A DNA stretch of 64,000 nucleotides. It comes from Levilactobacillus wangkuiensis. Its GTDB lineage: Bacteria > Bacillota > Bacilli > Lactobacillales > Lactobacillaceae. Below, piece after piece: positions 62,424-64,000 of the stretch (the stretch's first letter is position 1; each line of letters begins with the position of its first letter). The stretch covers positions 124,001 through 188,000 of the forward strand of contig NZ_BOLM01000001.1 in the NCBI RefSeq assembly GCF_016861605.1, read 5' to 3'. The notes below the pieces were generated by a model that worked only from the letters and a program-made list of their open reading frames with translations, searched no databases and was not told the origin of the DNA. A program made the position numbers and the translations under genes.

Positions 62424-62693
62424 ATGGCTATTAGTCAAGCAAAGAAAAACGAAATCATCAAGCAATACGCTCGTCACGAAGGTGACACTGGTTCTACCGA
62501 AGTCCAAGTCGCTGTTTTGACCGCTGATATCAACGAAATCAACGTTCATATGCAACAACACCGGAAAGACTTCCACTCACAACGTGGTTTGATGAAGAAG
62601 ATTGGTCACCGTCGTAACCTTTTGGCTTACTTACGGAAGACTGATTCTCAACGTTACCGTGAATTAATCAAGAGCTTAGGCCTGCGTCGTTAA
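62424..62693 (+). CDS. rpsO: 30S ribosomal protein S15
   Basis: 89 residues: '[20 protein letters not shown]', '[19 protein letters not shown]' and '[13 protein letters not shown]' are the S15 signature. It binds the 16S rRNA three-way junction. ATG 62424 is chosen; the TTG 62403 frame start is in the leader. Favoured codons dominate. Confidence 0.96.
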   Translation: MAISQAKKNEIIKQYARHEGDTGSTEVQVAVLTADINEINVHMQQHRKDFHSQRGLMKKIGHRRNLLAYLRKTDSQRYRELIKSLGLRR

Positions 62694-62706
62694 TTCGTCG
62701 CACCGG

Positions 62707-62740
62707 AGTCCCTTGCCAGAAATGGCGAGGGGCTTTTTCT
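62707..62740 (+). terminator. rpsO terminator
   Basis: AGTCCCTTGCCA (62707-62718), loop GAAA, TGGCGAGGGGCT (62723-62734), then T. Confidence 0.9.
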
Positions 62741-62901
62741 TTTGCCTCAACTATCATCTTAGTACTGCAAACGGTTAAAGTGTGGTAAACTGAAGAAAGT
62801 TTAATCATGGACGAATCTGGGTTATTCTACCCAGCATAAAGTACTGGTGATCAATACCAGGATTGAATTAAAAACTATTGAAGATATCTTGAGGTGAACT
62901 T

Positions 62902-64000
62902 ATGAGTGCGAAGATTAAGATTATCCCGTTTGGCGGTGTCCGCGAAAATGGGAAGAACATGTACGCCGTCGATGTTAACGGCGGAATTTATATTTTAGAT
63001 TGTGGTTTAAAATACCCGGAAAATGAATTGTTGGGGATTGACGTGGTCATTCCTGACTGGGCTTACTTACGTGAAAATAAGGATCGGATCGTGGCGGTCT
63101 TCTTGACCCACGGCCATGCCGATGCGATTGGGGCGTTACCTTACTTCTTAAGCGAATTTAACGTACCCGTCTTTGGGTCCGAAATGACGATTGCCTTAGC
63201 TAAAATTGGCGTCGAAGCTGAACCCAAAATCAAAGATTACGATGATTTTCACATTATTGATGAAAAAACGGAAATCGACTTCGGTGACGTGGTGGTTTCC
63301 TTCTTCTCAACGACCCATTCCATTCCAGAATCATTGGGAATTGATCTGAAGACTGACGAAGGCCAAATCATCTACACTGGTGACTTTAAATTTGACCAAA
63401 CCGCTAAGCCAGGCTACCAAACCGACTATGCGCGGTTAGGGAGCATTGGTCAGGCCGGGGTGCTCGCAGTCTTGAGCGACTCCGCCAACGCCGAAAATCC
63501 AGCGATGAATGCCTCGGAGCAAACGATTGCGGAAGACATTGAAGAAACTTTCCACTACAGAGATGGCCGCGTGGTCGTTGCTTGTGTGGCTTCGAACATT
63601 CTGCGGATTCAACAGGTCTTTGATGCGGCTGCTAAAACCGGACGGAAGGTCTGCCTGACCGGACAAGACCTGGAAAAAATCGTGAACACGGCGATGAAGC
63701 TGGGCAAATTGGTCTTTGACGATGATTTATTAGTCACGACCGCCCAACTGGACAGTCTGTCACCAGCCGAAACAGTTATCCTGCAAACTGGTAAGATGGG
63801 TGAACCCATCAAGGCAATTCAACGGATGGCCAACAAACAAGAAAAAGACTTAAATATCCTGGAGGGTGACTTGGTCTACATCACGACCACGCCATCCCAT
63901 GCCATGGATACGACGGTTGCACAGACCCGCGACATGATTTACCGGGCCGGTGGCGAAGTCAAGGCTATTTCAGATGACCTGAATTCATCAGGCCACGCTT
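62902..64000 (+). CDS. rnjB: Ribonuclease J2-like protein (3' end outside window)
   Basis: 366 codons are visible and the frame is still open at 64000. Metallo-beta-lactamase/beta-CASP ribonuclease: 'IIPFGGVRENGKNMYAV', 'FFSTTHSIPESLGIDL', 'YTGDFKFDQTA', 'LSDSANAENPAMNASE'. The zinc motif reads 'THGHADAIGAL', so the last His of HxHxDH is Ala. This matches J2-type subunits, which are weakly active and work in complex with J1 (rnjA at 39289-40968). ATG 62902 follows GAGGTG. Position after rpsO is usual for this paralogue. Confidence 0.88.
   Translation, partial: MSAKIKIIPFGGVRENGKNMYAVDVNGGIYILDCGLKYPENELLGIDVVIPDWAYLRENKDRIVAVFLTHGHADAIGALPYFLSEFNVPVFGSEMTIALAKIGVEAEPKIKDYDDFHIIDEKTEIDFGDVVVSFFSTTHSIPESLGIDLKTDEGQIIYTGDFKFDQTAKPGYQTDYARLGSIGQAGVLAVLSDSANAENPAMNASEQTIAEDIEETFHYRDGRVVVACVASNILRIQQVFDAAAKTGRKVCLTGQDLEKIVNTAMKLGKLVFDDDLLVTTAQLDSLSPAETVILQTGKMGEPIKAIQRMANKQEKDLNILEGDLVYITTTPSHAMDTTVAQTRDMIYRAGGEVKAISDDLNSSGHA

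Overview
The window looks like a chromosomal stretch from a member of the Lactobacillaceae with roughly half G+C, most like the Lactiplantibacillus/Levilactobacillus groups. This rests on the protein families and gene order: pyruvate dehydrogenase operon, LDH-like protein, UPF0223, SuhB, TypA, FtsW; YlbG, RsmD, CoaD, SepM-like protease, ComEA-EB-EC, HolA, S20, S15, RNase J; and RpoY next to RNase J1. The genus is an inference. I saw no rRNA, tRNA, insertion sequence, prophage or CRISPR array.

Layout. 1-3.9 kb: end of a cold-shock protein, NUDIX hydrolase, small membrane protein, MtnN, cysteine desulfurase and DUF1831. 3.9-10.9 kb: an accessory block (secreted SH3-like protein, two tandem CatB-like acetyltransferases, small membrane protein, ABC exporter) lying between the desulfurase pair and mnmA. 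11-19.3 kb: mnmA, phosphatase/mutase, TPR protein, recD2, prs, membrane-anchored methyltransferase. 19.3-28 kb: amino-acid ABC permease and binding protein, amidase, OppA-like lipoprotein, MurQ, aldo-keto reductase. 28-33 kb: rbsR, rbsK and transketolase. 33-38 kb: two NlpC/P60 proteins, a DUF1002 secreted protein and a small ORF. 38-43 kb: lipid kinase, rnjA, rpoY, a membrane-anchored unknown, a candidate small RNA and def. 43-48 kb: pdhABCD. 49-53 kb: LDH-like pseudoenzyme, UPF0223, SuhB, TypA. 53-62 kb: cell division, rRNA modification, CoA synthesis, protease, DNA uptake, HolA. 62-64 kb: S20, S15, and an RNase J2-like gene running off the end.

The most unusual content is not coding. Sixteen intergenic copies of a large structured repeat, about 185-260 nt each, are spread over 1-55 kb. 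Each can fold as a basal stem closing three hairpins, a cloverleaf-like shape. The arms differ between copies but stay complementary, including arms that reach to within a few bases of the neighbouring genes. There are two subfamilies, here called A (11 copies) and B (5 copies). They share the order of hairpins and a conserved hairpin-1 loop ending in GCGGT. Orientation is regular: with one internal tandem exception, the end carrying the hairpin-1 side faces the nearest gene, so intergenic regions with two or more copies hold convergent sets. This fits selection on folded RNA or single-stranded DNA; no function can be assigned from the sequence.

Other points of note: a candidate stand-alone small RNA at 42103-42278, near-identical terminators on both sides of the secreted-protein gene, a possible pseudoknot upstream of that gene, an LDH-like protein without its catalytic histidine, an RNase J2 with a degenerate metal motif, and a second-type PRPP synthetase with an altered PRPP loop.
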